Shown one piece after another: positions 15,931 to 25,093 of a DNA stretch of 32,256 bases. The first letter of the stretch is position 1; each line of letters begins with the position of its first letter. The translations under genes and the position numbers were made by a program. Source of the DNA: Pseudomonadota bacterium (GTDB lineage: Bacteria; Pseudomonadota; Gammaproteobacteria; Burkholderiales; Sulfuriferulaceae); contig JAJYMO010000094.1 of the NCBI GenBank assembly GCA_021786845.1, positions 1 to 32,256 on the forward strand, written 5' to 3'. The notes below the pieces were generated by a model. That model had not been told where the DNA came from. It did not search any database and worked only from the letters and a program-made list of their open reading frames with translations.

Positions 15931-17301
15931 TTAACGAGCCACTAAACGTGGCAGAGGGTGTTGCATGGCATCTTCAAATTGTCCAATCGCCTGTTGCACC
16001 TGAATCAATGCCTGCTGACGCGCCAGAACACTGGCATAGACGGCTTGTTGCGCCAGTGCCAGCGCCAATCGATCCGCTTCCCCCTTATTGAATAAGCTTT
16101 GCACCGATGCAAGCTGCTTTCTTTGCGTGGCCAGCAAGGTTTCACCCTGACTCAGGTTTTTGAGTGTGGCATGGTAATTAACCAGCGCGCTGTCCGTTTC
16201 ATTGAAAGCCTGCGCCTGCAAGGATTTTACATTGGCCTCTGCTTCGGATCGCCTCGCTTCGGCTTGCGCAATCTGCCCCTGATTGTGGTTGAAGATGGGC
16301 AGAGCAATACCGGATGCGCCAAAGGAAATTTGATCCTCACCCTGGGTCCAGGTGTAGCCGGGATCTAAATGAACGTCCGGATACTGGTTGGCGATTTGTA
16401 ATTGCAGTGCCGACTGGCTCGCTTGATATTGCGCCAATGCGCTCAGAATATCTGCCCGGTTCAGTGTCGCCAGCCGATGGGCATCCCTTGACTCAATGTC
16501 AGGATAGGTGTGCCCGAAGGCATCAAACCGGATGTTAAGGCTGCTTAATGCGCTCGCTGGCACGCCGATAGCGGATGCCAACCGGACACGTGCGTCCTGT
16601 ACCTGTTTTTGTGCGTTGGCCAGATCCGTGCGATTTCCGATAAGCGTGATGAGCGCCTGATTCACTTCCAGAGCCGATACGGCGCCTGCGGTGAGCCGGT
16701 TTTTCAGCATGTCGACGATCTGGCTTTGGGTCTCGGTCTGTCGCGCCAAAATTGAGACTCGGCGTGTTGCGGCGTACAGATCGAGGAGTGTGGCGCGCAG
16801 CCGGGATCTGACCTGCCACGCAACATTACCAATATTGAAAAGTGCAGCATCCGACAGTTGAGTCGCCTGCGCCACCCGATAGCCGCGCTTGCCGGCTGTT
16901 TCGACAGGAATATCGAGCCCCATGCCGAATGTCCAGGGAGACTGTCCAACCGTCCATGGGGAAGCTGCGGTGTATTGAAAAGGAAGCAACAGTGTCGGGT
17001 TAGGCCGTTGTGCTGCCGTTGTGATGGCTGCCCGGGTTGTTCCCCATTTGGCGCGGGCCACATCCAGGTCGGGGCTGTAATAAAAGGCGGCCAGCGTCAG
17101 TGTTTTCAAACCCCAGGTCTCAAGCGGCCAAGGGGTGGCATTTTGGCCTGAATTCGCAGTGATGTAATTCTGAAGCGCCGGGCTATTCAGCGTGCGGTCT
17201 TCATAGGCTTTCGCCATGGAAGGAAGGTCTAAAGGCCGGGCATGATAGCTTGCACAGCCAGAAAGCATGGTCATCGCAATAAACAGGAGCAGTATCTTCA
17301 T
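15931..17301 (-). CDS. TolC-family outer-membrane efflux lipoprotein (CzcC-like)
   Basis: Outer-membrane factor of the second RND system, 456 residues, first gene of its operon. The signal peptide ends in MLSGC, a lipobox with the acylated cysteine at 16. The mature part is helical and rich in Ala and Gln with two OEP-type repeats. Features include AGAVSALEVNQALITLIGNRTDLANAQ in the first half and a GIALPIFNHNQGQIAQAEARR segment in the second, both typical of CzcC/CusC relatives. No strong ribosome binding site precedes the ATG at 17301. The upstream 300 bases hold a palindromic repeat cluster, and I see no clear promoter. Confidence 0.9.
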   Translation of the reverse strand: MKILLLFIAMTMLSGCASYHARPLDLPSMAKAYEDRTLNSPALQNYITANSGQNATPWPLETWGLKTLTLAAFYYSPDLDVARAKWGTTRAAITTAAQRPNPTLLLPFQYTAASPWTVGQSPWTFGMGLDIPVETAGKRGYRVAQATQLSDAALFNIGNVAWQVRSRLRATLLDLYAATRRVSILARQTETQSQIVDMLKNRLTAGAVSALEVNQALITLIGNRTDLANAQKQVQDARVRLASAIGVPASALSSLNIRFDAFGHTYPDIESRDAHRLATLNRADILSALAQYQASQSALQLQIANQYPDVHLDPGYTWTQGEDQISFGASGIALPIFNHNQGQIAQAEARRSEAEANVKSLQAQAFNETDSALVNYHATLKNLSQGETLLATQRKQLASVQSLFNKGEADRLALALAQQAVYASVLARQQALIQVQQAIGQFEDAMQHPLPRLVAR

Positions 17302-17362
17302 GATCTATAATGAATTCAGGTGTTTTGCATGGTGACACAGTTTGAAAGAATTAAGAGTACCG

Positions 17363-17525
17363 ATTAAACCCAAATAATCCATTCGCTTCGTCATGCTCGC
17401 GAAGGCGGAAATGACGAGTTTTCGTTCTCATGGATAATCCGGGTTAAATTGTCGCCCCCGCGCAGGCGGGGACTCAATACACTGACGAAGACTGAGTCCC
17501 GTCCCCGATTAAAACCTCCGGGGAC
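17363..17525. repeat. Cluster of nested palindromes, REP/MITE-like intergenic repeat
   Basis: Four inverted repeats occur within 163 bases. An imperfect 20-base pair of arms (about 17363-17382 and 17430-17449, 16 of 20 matching) encloses TCGTCAT/ATGACGA at 17388-17394 and 17411-17417. CCCCGC/GCGGGG is at 17456-17461 and 17466-17471. GGGACTCA/TGAGTCCC is at 17469-17476 and 17493-17500. GTCCCCG/CGGGGAC is at 17501-17507 and 17519-17525. The phrase CGTCATGCTCGCGAAGGCGG resembles the extragenic palindromes common in Proteobacteria. No second copy was noticed in this window, so its repeat status in the genome is inferred. The rest of the 17302-17627 gap shows no gene. Confidence 0.65.
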
Positions 17526-17627
17526 AGGCTTCCTGCGTGAGAACGACGTAATTGGGTAAATCAGCGCTTCTCCAGGCAATGCGGATCATGCCAGAAGGTA
17601 ATTTGCCCTTGAAAAGGTAAATTTAAT

Positions 17628-17837
17628 TTATTTTTCGGCTTTGCTGGTTTTACCGGTTTTGCAGGTTTTAATACCAAAAGGCAGATAGGCAGGGCACCAA
17701 CCCATCGCACCGGTGAGCAGGGGTACGACACCGATATAACCCCAAACGCCCACAGTGTGGGTTGCAGCAAGAGCGATCAGTACAATACCTATGATGATAC
17801 GGATAGCGCGGTCTGCGCCGCCAACGTTACAAGCCAT
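17628..17837 (-). CDS. YgaP-like transmembrane protein (DUF2892)
   Basis: Small membrane protein of 69 residues matching the DUF2892/YgaP transmembrane family. It starts with CNVGGADRAIRIIIG, has two membrane helices (about 11-27 and 29-46) and contains the family's GWCPAY...GIKTC pattern with Cys48 and Cys59, then a lysine-rich tail. The frame is open further upstream, but the ATG at 17837 has a perfect AGGAGG six bases in front and gives the family's usual N-terminus. In other proteins this domain accompanies rhodanese and sulfur-transfer domains; the stand-alone form has no settled function. An AT-rich stretch upstream (TATATT on the minus strand) may hold its own promoter. Confidence 0.85.
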   Translation of the reverse strand: MACNVGGADRAIRIIIGIVLIALAATHTVGVWGYIGVVPLLTGAMGWCPAYLPFGIKTCKTGKTSKAEK

Positions 17838-17843
17838 GATGAA

Positions 17844-17849
17844 CCTCCT
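17844..17849 (-). promoter_or_regulatory. Strong ribosome binding site fixing the DUF2892 start
   Basis: AGGAGG on the minus strand, six bases before the ATG at 17837. It decides against the longer reading that would begin at 17879. Confidence 0.85.
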
Positions 17850-17959
17850 GATGGGGTGATGAAGTTCGTATTTAAGCACGATAAATATAAAATGTGTGTG
17901 ATATTTCTTTCAGGATTTGCGCAATGTCCGGCATATCGGTCAACGCAGCAGAGCAAGAC

Positions 17960-18706
17960 TCAATGGCTTGGCTTATCACAAAGAGCGCTTCGTGCCGTAA
18001 CCATGCGATGTTTCATGTCGGATACGGCGGATTGCCACCCGATAAACAGGGCTTGCGCCACGATGGCATGTCCGATGTTGAGTTCACGTATGCCCGGAAT
18101 GGCGGCAATGGTTTGGACGTTGTGGTAATGCAGGCCATGCCCTGCGTTCACGTGCAGACCGGCCGCGAGGCCGTGGGCCACGGCCTGATGAATGCGAGTG
18201 AGTGCTTCGTGTTGCTGGATACCCTGGCTGTCTGCATAGTGTCCGGTGTGCAATTCAATTACCGGTGCGCCACAGGCGTGTGCCGCATCGATTTGGTGTA
18301 AATCAGGGTCAATAAACAAAGAAACGCGAATACCCGTCTGTGCCAAAGTTTGGCAGGCGTGGCGAATGCGCACAGTTTGTCCCGCGACATCCAGCCCCCC
18401 TTCGGTGGTGAGTTCTGCACGGCGCTCGGGCACCAAACACACATCGTGCGGTCGCACGCGGCAAGCAAACTCGAGCATGTCATCTGTGACCGCTATTTCC
18501 AGATTCATGCGGCTGGTGATGGCTTGTGCGATATCCAGTACGTCGCGATCCTGAATATGCCGCCTGTCTTCACGCAAATGCAGGGTAATGGCATCCGCCC
18601 CCGCCATTTCTGCCATCAATGCCGCTTGTAAGGGGCTGGGATAAAGGGTGCCGCGTGCTTGTCTGAGTGTGGCAATGTGGTCGATGTTAACGCCAAGCTG
18701 AATCAT
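17960..18706 (-). CDS. pdxJ: Pyridoxine 5'-phosphate synthase
   Basis: PdxJ condenses 3-amino-1-hydroxyacetone phosphate with 1-deoxyxylulose 5-phosphate to give pyridoxine 5'-phosphate, the last ring-forming step of vitamin B6 synthesis. It is 248 residues, close to the 243 of E. coli. The N-terminal [20 protein letters not shown] with His10, the block [27 protein letters not shown] and the C-terminal [11 protein letters not shown] and [13 protein letters not shown] are all diagnostic of the TIM-barrel family. The start overlaps the end of recO in an ATGA (18703-18706), implying coupled translation. In many Proteobacteria acpS follows pdxJ; here a DUF2892 gene follows after 122 bases. Confidence 0.97.
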   Translation of the reverse strand: MIQLGVNIDHIATLRQARGTLYPSPLQAALMAEMAGADAITLHLREDRRHIQDRDVLDIAQAITSRMNLEIAVTDDMLEFACRVRPHDVCLVPERRAELTTEGGLDVAGQTVRIRHACQTLAQTGIRVSLFIDPDLHQIDAAHACGAPVIELHTGHYADSQGIQQHEALTRIHQAVAHGLAAGLHVNAGHGLHYHNVQTIAAIPGIRELNIGHAIVAQALFIGWQSAVSDMKHRMVTARSALCDKPSH

Positions 18707-19446
18707 AATTGCTGTAAATCCTTTAACAGTTCGCGGGCAAAAAGCGTTTGTCCATTTAAGTGATGGTTGATAATGTGGCGCATTAATTGTTTGCCTTGAA
18801 TCAGGCTGATAGCGTCGCTGTAATCATTGTGCGCCAAATCAAGCAGCGTTTTACCGAGGATACGCAATCCTTGCGTCGGCGTAAAGTCATCGGCCAGCAA
18901 TGCACCGCGATCACACTGGTAATGATAATTGAGTTCGGCTTGTATCACTTCACCGTGTTCCGCCTCATGGGTAAAGGGTTGGGCATAACCTAATCCGGCC
19001 AGCAGTTGTTGTTCAAAGCGGCGCAAAATGATCGCACAGCGCGTGACATCGGTGGCAGCATGGGCCAAATCGTGCAAGGCAGCCTGATAAGGTGCAAACA
19101 AGCCGGGATGGGGATCGTCCCGAGCTAATAATTTCAGCACCAATTCATTGATATAAAAGCCACACAGCAATGCCATGCCTTGTGGTTGGTGCAAACCCCC
19201 TTGCCATTGTGCGGTGTGCAGGGTGCGCAATTCCTGTTTGCCAGACCAGCTCAGCAGTAAAGGCGTAAACGGTTGCAACAGGCCACGTAATGCGGAACGT
19301 GGCCGTCGCGCGCCGCGTGCCACCAGTGCCACACGGCCATGCTCGGCAGTCCAGCTTTCTATAATTAAACTGGTTTCGCGGAAGGGGTAACTGTGCAGAA
19401 CGAATCCGGCAGTGTGATCAATGCGGTGCGGACGGACAACGCTCAT
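18703..19446 (-). CDS. recO: DNA repair protein RecO
   Basis: RecO, 247 residues, the mediator that with RecR loads RecA on gapped DNA coated with single-strand binding protein. An N-terminal OB-fold (about 10-85) includes [18 protein letters not shown] and [17 protein letters not shown], followed by a helical domain with [21 protein letters not shown]. The zinc-finger cysteines present in some RecO proteins are absent, as is common in Proteobacteria. It lies 14 bases after era and overlaps pdxJ by four bases. The ribosome binding site is weak, which fits read-through translation from era. Confidence 0.95.
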   Translation of the reverse strand: MSVVRPHRIDHTAGFVLHSYPFRETSLIIESWTAEHGRVALVARGARRPRSALRGLLQPFTPLLLSWSGKQELRTLHTAQWQGGLHQPQGMALLCGFYINELVLKLLARDDPHPGLFAPYQAALHDLAHAATDVTRCAIILRRFEQQLLAGLGYAQPFTHEAEHGEVIQAELNYHYQCDRGALLADDFTPTQGLRILGKTLLDLAHNDYSDAISLIQGKQLMRHIINHHLNGQTLFARELLKDLQQL

Positions 19447-19460
19447 AAATTCAGGCTTCG

Positions 19461-20378
19461 TTAGTCATAGCCCAATTGTTTGAGCATCTTGTCACTGTCT
19501 GCCCAGCCGGATTTGACTTTTACCCACAGCTCCAGATACACCTTGCCACCAAACAGTCGTTCCATATCCAGGCGTGCGGCGGTACCGATTTCACGTAATT
19601 TGCTGCCTTGGTGCCCGATGATAATGGCTTTGTGATTGTCTTTGTCCACCATGATCGTGGCGAAGATGCGTCGAAATTCGCCTTCCTGTTCAAATTTGTC
19701 AATGACCACGCTGGTGGCATAGGGGATTTCTTCGCCAGAAAGCCGAAACACTTTTTCGCGCACCATTTCAGCCGCCAGAAATCGTTCATTTTTATCGGTG
19801 ATTTCATCGGCTTCGAACACAGGGGCATGAACAGGCAAAAATTGACGGATTTCGGTCAGCAGTTGCGGTATTTGTTCATCGCTGCGCGCAGACAAAGGGA
19901 TCATGGCGGCAAATGGAAAAACGGTTTGCATTTCCGCCATAAATGGCAACAGCAAGTTCTTCTCTTTGATTTGATCAATTTTATTGATAATTAAAATGAC
20001 GGGGATGGTGTCAGGCAGCAGGCTAATGACACTGCGGTCGGGCGTATCGAAATGGGTTCCCTCGATGACGAACAGCACCACATCGGTGGCATGCAATGTA
20101 TCCGTAACGGACTTGTTCATCGAGCGGTTAAGCGCATTGCCGTAACGCGTTTGAAACCCAGGGGTGTCAATAAAGATATATTGGGCGTTGTCGCTGGTGT
20201 GGATGCCATGGATGCGGTGGCGGGTGGTTTGTGCCTTGCGTGAAGTGATGCTGATTTTGGCGCCCACGATGCGATTGGTCAGGGTGGATTTCCCCACGTT
20301 GGGGCGGCCGACTACGGCGATGAATCCAGTGCGGAAATCGGTATCATTGGGTGGTATGTTGTCAGGTGTGTTGGGCAT
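19461..20378 (-). CDS. era: GTPase Era
   Basis: Era, 305 residues, binds the 3' end of 16S rRNA and acts in maturation of the 30S subunit. The G domain shows GRPNVGKS at 24-31, the switch I region with KAQTTRHRIHGI, DTPGF and NKID. A C-terminal KH domain carries IIGHQGSKLREIG and ends LELWVKVKSGWADSDKMLKQLGY, as in E. coli Era. It begins nine bases after rnc, the common rnc-era pairing. No clear ribosome binding site is present, so coupling to rnc is likely. Confidence 0.97.
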   Translation of the reverse strand: MPNTPDNIPPNDTDFRTGFIAVVGRPNVGKSTLTNRIVGAKISITSRKAQTTRHRIHGIHTSDNAQYIFIDTPGFQTRYGNALNRSMNKSVTDTLHATDVVLFVIEGTHFDTPDRSVISLLPDTIPVILIINKIDQIKEKNLLLPFMAEMQTVFPFAAMIPLSARSDEQIPQLLTEIRQFLPVHAPVFEADEITDKNERFLAAEMVREKVFRLSGEEIPYATSVVIDKFEQEGEFRRIFATIMVDKDNHKAIIIGHQGSKLREIGTAARLDMERLFGGKVYLELWVKVKSGWADSDKMLKQLGYD

Positions 20379-20387
20379 AGTGAGTGT

Positions 20388-21098
20388 TTACGTCGTGTTT
20401 GAGCGGGGCTTGGGTGCCTTGATAGGGCGTTGCAAAGAAATGGCCTGCCAGGCAATGGCCGCTGCAGCTTGTTCGGCGGCCCGGCGGTTCGCGGCTTGCC
20501 CATGAGTGCGCAAGGACAAAGCGGGAATAATACAGTCAATATAAAAAATTTGTTCGTGTGCTTGCCCGCTGGTCTGGACAAGCGTGTAATCAGGCAGGGG
20601 TAAGTGGTGGCTTTGCAGGTATTCTTGCAGCAGCGTTTTGGCGTCTTTATCGGGAATGTCCGGGTTGATTGCGGCAATTTTTTCTGCATACAAACGAGTA
20701 ATCACTTGATTGACTTGATCAAATCCACCATCTAACAGTATGGCGCCAAACAGGGATTCAAGTGCGTCGGCAAGTGTGGAAGGGCGCTGGCGGCCGCCGG
20801 TTTTGAATTCGCCATCCCCCATCATTAAGTATTGGCCCAGATGAATTTGTTCAGCAATTTCAAACAGGCTTTGTTGGCATACCAGGTTGGCGCGCAATCT
20901 GGAAAGCACGCCTTCAGTTGGTGCAGGAAATCGAATGTACAGTAACTGTGCGGTGACGCAATTCACGACACTGTCACCCAAAAACTCCAGGCGTTCGTTA
21001 TTGGGTGTGCCATAACTTCTGTGCGTCAGTGCTTGTTTAAGCAGATTTTTTTGCTTAAATACATAAGCAATGTGCTTTTCGAGCGGGGTGGTGTTCAT
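20388..21098 (-). CDS. rnc: Ribonuclease III
   Basis: RNase III, 236 residues, cleaves double-stranded RNA, including the rRNA precursor. The signature NERLEFLGDS is at 34-43 with metal-binding Glu38 and Asp42. The second acidic pair, Asp111 and Glu114, lies in LADALESLFGA. A double-stranded-RNA-binding domain follows (about 155-222, with DAKTLLQEYLQ and RRAAEQAAAAIA). CCGGAA lies just upstream of the ATG at 21098. It is part of the lepB-DUF4845-rnc-era block. Confidence 0.97.
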   Translation of the reverse strand: MNTTPLEKHIAYVFKQKNLLKQALTHRSYGTPNNERLEFLGDSVVNCVTAQLLYIRFPAPTEGVLSRLRANLVCQQSLFEIAEQIHLGQYLMMGDGEFKTGGRQRPSTLADALESLFGAILLDGGFDQVNQVITRLYAEKIAAINPDIPDKDAKTLLQEYLQSHHLPLPDYTLVQTSGQAHEQIFYIDCIIPALSLRTHGQAANRRAAEQAAAAIAWQAISLQRPIKAPKPRSNTT

Positions 21099-21169
21099 TT
21101 TTCCGGAAGCAGGGGTGAAATAATAAAAAGGGTGTTTGTTTGCATGTTGTAGCTTTCCATGATGCGCGA

Positions 21170-21553
21170 TTAATTCTCGTCTTTGGATGATAAACCTGAA
21201 CTGGCACTGGGTGTGAAATTAATGTAAAACCCAAAATTTCCAATAATTGATTTTTCGACATGATAGTGAGCGCTCAGAACCAATTGATTACCGGTTTGAT
21301 CAATTTTTATCTCATCAGGGCTGATGCTGGTAATATTGTCCATTTTAGATCTTTGGACAAAGGCATCCCGAATCTGCGACTCTGCAGCGTTTTTTAATGA
21401 AGGATCAGTCACTATTGCAGTGAAGGCGCGCTGAATTTCCCAGTCATCCAAATAGGCGGGTATCACTTTCATGGCTGTGGTAACAATAAAAACGGCGGCA
21501 ACACTAAACAGGATAAAATTTAATAAGCCCAGTCCGCGTTGTGTGGCATGCAT
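21170..21553 (-). CDS. DUF4845 membrane-anchored protein
   Basis: A 127-residue protein with the glycine-containing N-terminus QRGLGLLNFILFSVAAVFIVTTAMKVIPAYLDDWEI, one membrane helix at about 8-28 and a small periplasmic domain with alternating charged and beta-prone residues. This matches DUF4845, a family found between lepB and rnc in Beta- and Gammaproteobacteria. The N-terminus resembles pilin-type signal sequences, but no function is established. AGGGG lies upstream of the ATG at 21553. Nine bases separate it from lepB. Confidence 0.88.
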   Translation of the reverse strand: MHATQRGLGLLNFILFSVAAVFIVTTAMKVIPAYLDDWEIQRAFTAIVTDPSLKNAAESQIRDAFVQRSKMDNITSISPDEIKIDQTGNQLVLSAHYHVEKSIIGNFGFYINFTPSASSGLSSKDEN

Positions 21554-21562
21554 GGTATACCC

Positions 21563-22369
21563 CTATTCAATAAAATGGCCTATGCGATGCAGGTCGTCGA
21601 AATTCCACCAGACCATGAAGGCGCGGCCAACGATGTTGCTATCGGGAACGAAACCCCAGTAACGGCTGTCATTGCTGCTGTCCCGGTTGTCACCCATCAT
21701 GAAATAATAACCGGCGGGCACCTTGCAGGTGAAACCATCAGAGTCGTAATCGCAATTTTGCCGATAGGGGAACTGGCTGTTGACTTGGTCGACAAAGAGG
21801 GTAGGCATGGACGGTTGCACCAGGATAGCATGTGTATGTCGACCTAATTGTTCTATATATCGTTCGCTGGTGACGTCATTGAGGTGCTTGGTGACATAGT
21901 CATACGACCCATCGCGTTGTTCAGGTACGAGAACGCCGTTTAAGCTAAGCCGTTTGTTGCGGTAGCTGACCACATCGCCGGGCAAACCAATCACACGTTT
22001 GATGTAATCCAGGCTGGGATCCATGGGGTAACGAAATACCATGACATCGCCATGCCGGGGATGTCCGATTTCAATAATTTGTTTGTTAAGTATCGGTAAA
22101 CGTATGCCATAGGTGAATTTGTTCACCAGGATAAAATCGCCAATTTTCAGGGTGGGCAGCATTGAGCCGGAAGGGATTTGAAACGGTTCTACCAAAAATG
22201 AACGCAACAGAAATACAATCAGAATGACTGGAAAAAAACTTTGGGCATATTCAGTCAACACGGGGATTTTGGCATCCTTCGCGCGTCTGGATTTGAAAAA
22301 CAAGCTGTCAATAAGCCAGATGAATCCGGTTACCAGCAGTGCGATGAACATAATCAGTGCGAAATTCAT
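21563..22369 (-). CDS. lepB: Signal peptidase I
   Basis: Signal peptidase I, 268 residues, removes Sec and Tat signal peptides at the periplasmic face. Two N-terminal membrane helices (about 3-24 and 42-60) precede the catalytic domain. The nucleophile is Ser69 in PSGSM, and the general base is Lys124 in DYIKRVIGLPGD. The C-terminal box GDNRDSSNDSRYWGFVP is intact. It follows lepA after 26 bases, the standard lepA-lepB pair. No strong ribosome binding site was seen before the ATG at 22369. Confidence 0.97.
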   Translation of the reverse strand: MNFALIMFIALLVTGFIWLIDSLFFKSRRAKDAKIPVLTEYAQSFFPVILIVFLLRSFLVEPFQIPSGSMLPTLKIGDFILVNKFTYGIRLPILNKQIIEIGHPRHGDVMVFRYPMDPSLDYIKRVIGLPGDVVSYRNKRLSLNGVLVPEQRDGSYDYVTKHLNDVTSERYIEQLGRHTHAILVQPSMPTLFVDQVNSQFPYRQNCDYDSDGFTCKVPAGYYFMMGDNRDSSNDSRYWGFVPDSNIVGRAFMVWWNFDDLHRIGHFIE

Positions 22370-22395
22370 GGGGTATGCCTTGTAAAATATGGAAC

Positions 22396-24189
22396 TTATT
22401 TGTCACCAACTTGCAGAATGGCGAGGAAGGCTTCTTGAGGAATTTCCACATTGCCGACCTGTTTCATCCGTTTCTTACCCGCTTTTTGCTTTTCCAGTAA
22501 CTTGCGTTTGCGTGAGATGTCGCCCCCGTAACATTTGGCCAGGACATTCTTGCGTAAAGCTTTGACATTCTCTCGCGCAATAATTTGCGCGCCGATGGCC
22601 GCCTGGATGGCCACATCGAACATTTGGCGTGGAATTAACTCACGCATCTTGCTGGCGAGTTCACGCCCTTTGTACTGACTGGTGGCGCGGTGCACAATCA
22701 GCGATAAAGCATCTACCCGTTCATTGTTGACCAAAATGTCCAGTTTGACCAGATCGGCGGAACGGAATTCCTTGAATTCGTAATCCAGCGAAGCATAACC
22801 ACGCGTAGCCGATTTGAGCCGGTCAAAAAAATCCATGACGACTTCGTTCATTGGAATGTCGTAGTTCAGCATCACTTGCCGGCCCATGTATTGCATATGT
22901 GTCTGCGATCCCCGTTTTTGGGTGCACAGCGTCATCACATTGCCCAAATAGGCTTCAGGTACTAAAATGGTTGCGGTGATAATCGGCTCACGAATTTCTT
23001 CTATTTTGGATAGTTCCGGTAGCTTGGAGGGGTTTTCTATTTCAATGACTTCCCCACTACGCAATACAATTTGATAAATCACCGTTGGTGCTGTCGTGAT
23101 TAAATCCATATCGTATTCACGTTCCAGACGCTCTTGCACGATTTCCATGTGTAACAACCCCAGGAAACCACAGCGAAAGCCAAAGCCTAATGCTTCTGAT
23201 ACCTCAGGTTCATATTGCAGGGAAGCGTCATTGAGTTTGAGTTTTTCCAGTGCGTCGCGCAGCGAATCGTAATCGTGTGATTCCACTGGATATAAACCGG
23301 CAAACACTTGCGGTTTGATTTCCTTGAATCCGGGTAATGGGGTGTCGGCAGGGCGGTTGTCGAGGGTAATGGTGTCCCCAACTTTTGCCCCTTTCAGTTC
23401 TTTGATGCCAGCAATAATAAAACCGACTTCGCCAGCCGATAGCTGGGGGCAGGGTTGTGGTTTGGGGGTGAATTTGCCCACTTGTTCAGTGAGATATACG
23501 GCACCAGTGGCCATCAGGCGAATTTTTTGTTTGATCGCCAGCGTGCCCTCCATGACACGCACCAGCATGACAACCCCCACGTAATTGTCAAACCAGGAGT
23601 CAATAATCAGGGCTTTAAGCGGTGCTTGCGGATCGCCCTTGGGAGGAGGAATCCGGACAATCACACTTTCCAGAATGTCTTCAACACCCAGACCTGTTTT
23701 GGCGGAAGCCCTTACTGCATCAGTGGCCTCAATGCCGATGATGTCTTCAATCTCCTGGATCACCCGTTCGGGTTCGGCAGCAGGCAAGTCAATTTTATTG
23801 AGCACAGGCACGACCTCCACACCCAGCTCAGTTGCAGTGTAACAATTGGCAACGGTTTGGGCTTCGACGCCTTGCGATGCATCCACCACCAGCAATGCAC
23901 CTTCGCAGGCAGACAAAGAGCGGCTGACCTCATAGGAAAAGTCGACGTGCCCAGGCGTGTCAATGAGGTTGAGCTGGTAAGTGTGACCATTGCGCGCATG
24001 GTATTGCAAGGAAGCAGTCTGCGCTTTGATGGTGATGCCGCGTTCTCTTTCCAGATCCATGGAGTCCAGTACCTGCGCGCCCATTTCACGGTCTGACAAG
24101 CCGCCACAATGTTGAATAATACGATCGGCTAAAGTGGATTTGCCGTGATCAATGTGGGCAATGATGGAGAAGTTACGGATATATTCCAT
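22396..24189 (-). CDS. lepA: Elongation factor 4 (LepA)
   Basis: Translational GTPase LepA/EF4, which can back-translocate ribosomes and influences initiation and 30S biogenesis. The frame is open to a TTG at 24231, but the ATG at 24189 gives [19 protein letters not shown]. That aligns with E. coli LepA and makes 597 residues, the normal length. The P-loop AHIDHGKS is at 11-18, followed by DTPGHVDF and [13 protein letters not shown]. The LepA-specific C-terminal domain ends with [25 protein letters not shown]. Typical position between the sigma-E operon and lepB. Confidence 0.97.
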   Translation of the reverse strand: MEYIRNFSIIAHIDHGKSTLADRIIQHCGGLSDREMGAQVLDSMDLERERGITIKAQTASLQYHARNGHTYQLNLIDTPGHVDFSYEVSRSLSACEGALLVVDASQGVEAQTVANCYTATELGVEVVPVLNKIDLPAAEPERVIQEIEDIIGIEATDAVRASAKTGLGVEDILESVIVRIPPPKGDPQAPLKALIIDSWFDNYVGVVMLVRVMEGTLAIKQKIRLMATGAVYLTEQVGKFTPKPQPCPQLSAGEVGFIIAGIKELKGAKVGDTITLDNRPADTPLPGFKEIKPQVFAGLYPVESHDYDSLRDALEKLKLNDASLQYEPEVSEALGFGFRCGFLGLLHMEIVQERLEREYDMDLITTAPTVIYQIVLRSGEVIEIENPSKLPELSKIEEIREPIITATILVPEAYLGNVMTLCTQKRGSQTHMQYMGRQVMLNYDIPMNEVVMDFFDRLKSATRGYASLDYEFKEFRSADLVKLDILVNNERVDALSLIVHRATSQYKGRELASKMRELIPRQMFDVAIQAAIGAQIIARENVKALRKNVLAKCYGGDISRKRKLLEKQKAGKKRMKQVGNVEIPQEAFLAILQVGDK

Positions 24190-24263
24190 GTACGAGTAAG
24201 CTGTGTGAGGTAGACGGTGCGAAGTGCTCAATGAAGCCAGTGTGTGCTGGGTAAGCCGACATT

Positions 24264-24530
24264 TTAACGGATTTTTGCTAAATAAGCAGTAAGTGCGCGC
24301 TCATCCAGAAAATGATGGCAGATTTCCTGACCATCCGCATCGCAGAGTACGGGTATCCATTCACCGTAACGGCCTTCCAGTGCCGGGTCGCTGTCGATAT
24401 TGACGGTGGTAATGTGCAGGGCATAACGCGCCTGGAACGGACGCAAGCCTTCAAGCAGGTCGTGACACAAATGACAGTACGGGCGCAGATAGACTGTCAG
24501 GGAGATGGCTGGTTCGCTAAGTGGAGTCAT
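24264..24530 (-). CDS. Glutaredoxin-like protein (DUF836)
   Basis: Small thioredoxin-fold protein of 88 residues with a CxxC redox motif, Cys19 and Cys22 in [10 protein letters not shown]. The cis-proline segment is in [11 protein letters not shown]. It fits the glutaredoxin-like DUF836 family, whose members lie beside lepA in many Betaproteobacteria. A role as a thiol oxidoreductase is inferred from the motif; the partner is unknown. It lies 73 bases after rseC and 74 bases before lepA. No strong ribosome binding site was found. Confidence 0.88.
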   Translation of the reverse strand: MTPLSEPAISLTVYLRPYCHLCHDLLEGLRPFQARYALHITTVNIDSDPALEGRYGEWIPVLCDADGQEICHHFLDERALTAYLAKIR

Positions 24531-24604
24531 TCAGGCGGCTGTATGTGTTGGTGTCATGACGGTTTATGAGAAGAATAGCCATTTTAACTTGAATGAAGGG
24601 ATCG

Positions 24605-25093
24605 TTAATGAGGTTGCAGTACAAAACTGGCTGTGTAAAGTTTACGTAACACGATGGGTTGGTATTTTGGGTTGTGACGAACACGAAGATTAAATTGCCA
24701 CAGCCAAACAGCGGCCACCATGAGCCCCAATCCGGCACCCAGTATGGCAGCGGGATCGGACCAGGCCGATGTGCTCAGGTGCGAGGCAAGGATGGCACCG
24801 AAAAAAACCAGACCTAATGGGAGCAGGTACACAACGAATGCGCTGCGCAATACAGAACCATCTGCAATTTCGATGAGCACCTGATCGCCGGTTTGGCAAC
24901 CCATCGTGTCAATCACGCGGAACCGGTGGGGCGCATTGCCGGTAAACATGCGTCCAATATTGTCCGCGCCGCAACCGCTGGCTTGGGTGCTTTGGCTGCT
25001 GGAGCAGCTGGAGCATCCCTGGGTATTGGGCAAGGCTTCTACCCAAATGGTATGGTCAGATTCGACAACGAGCACGCGCGCATTCATTTCCAT
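24605..25093 (-). CDS. rseC: Sigma-E regulator RseC/MucC family
   Basis: RseC/MucC family inner-membrane protein, 162 residues. It has an N-terminal beta-rich part, a cysteine cluster (Cys27, Cys30, Cys41, Cys66) and two membrane helices at about 84-104 and 114-133. The cysteines match the family pattern CxxC...C thought to hold an iron-sulfur centre. Family members positively influence sigma-E activity or take part in reducing SoxR. The start ATG overlaps the rseB stop by one base (TAATG), so it is the fourth gene of the rpoE operon. Confidence 0.88.
   Translation of the reverse strand: MEMNARVLVVESDHTIWVEALPNTQGCSSCSSSQSTQASGCGADNIGRMFTGNAPHRFRVIDTMGCQTGDQVLIEIADGSVLRSAFVVYLLPLGLVFFGAILASHLSTSAWSDPAAILGAGLGLMVAAVWLWQFNLRVRHNPKYQPIVLRKLYTASFVLQPH

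Noticed and set aside
23455-24096. 213-residue open frame on the plus strand
   Set aside because: It is antisense to lepA, a strongly conserved gene.
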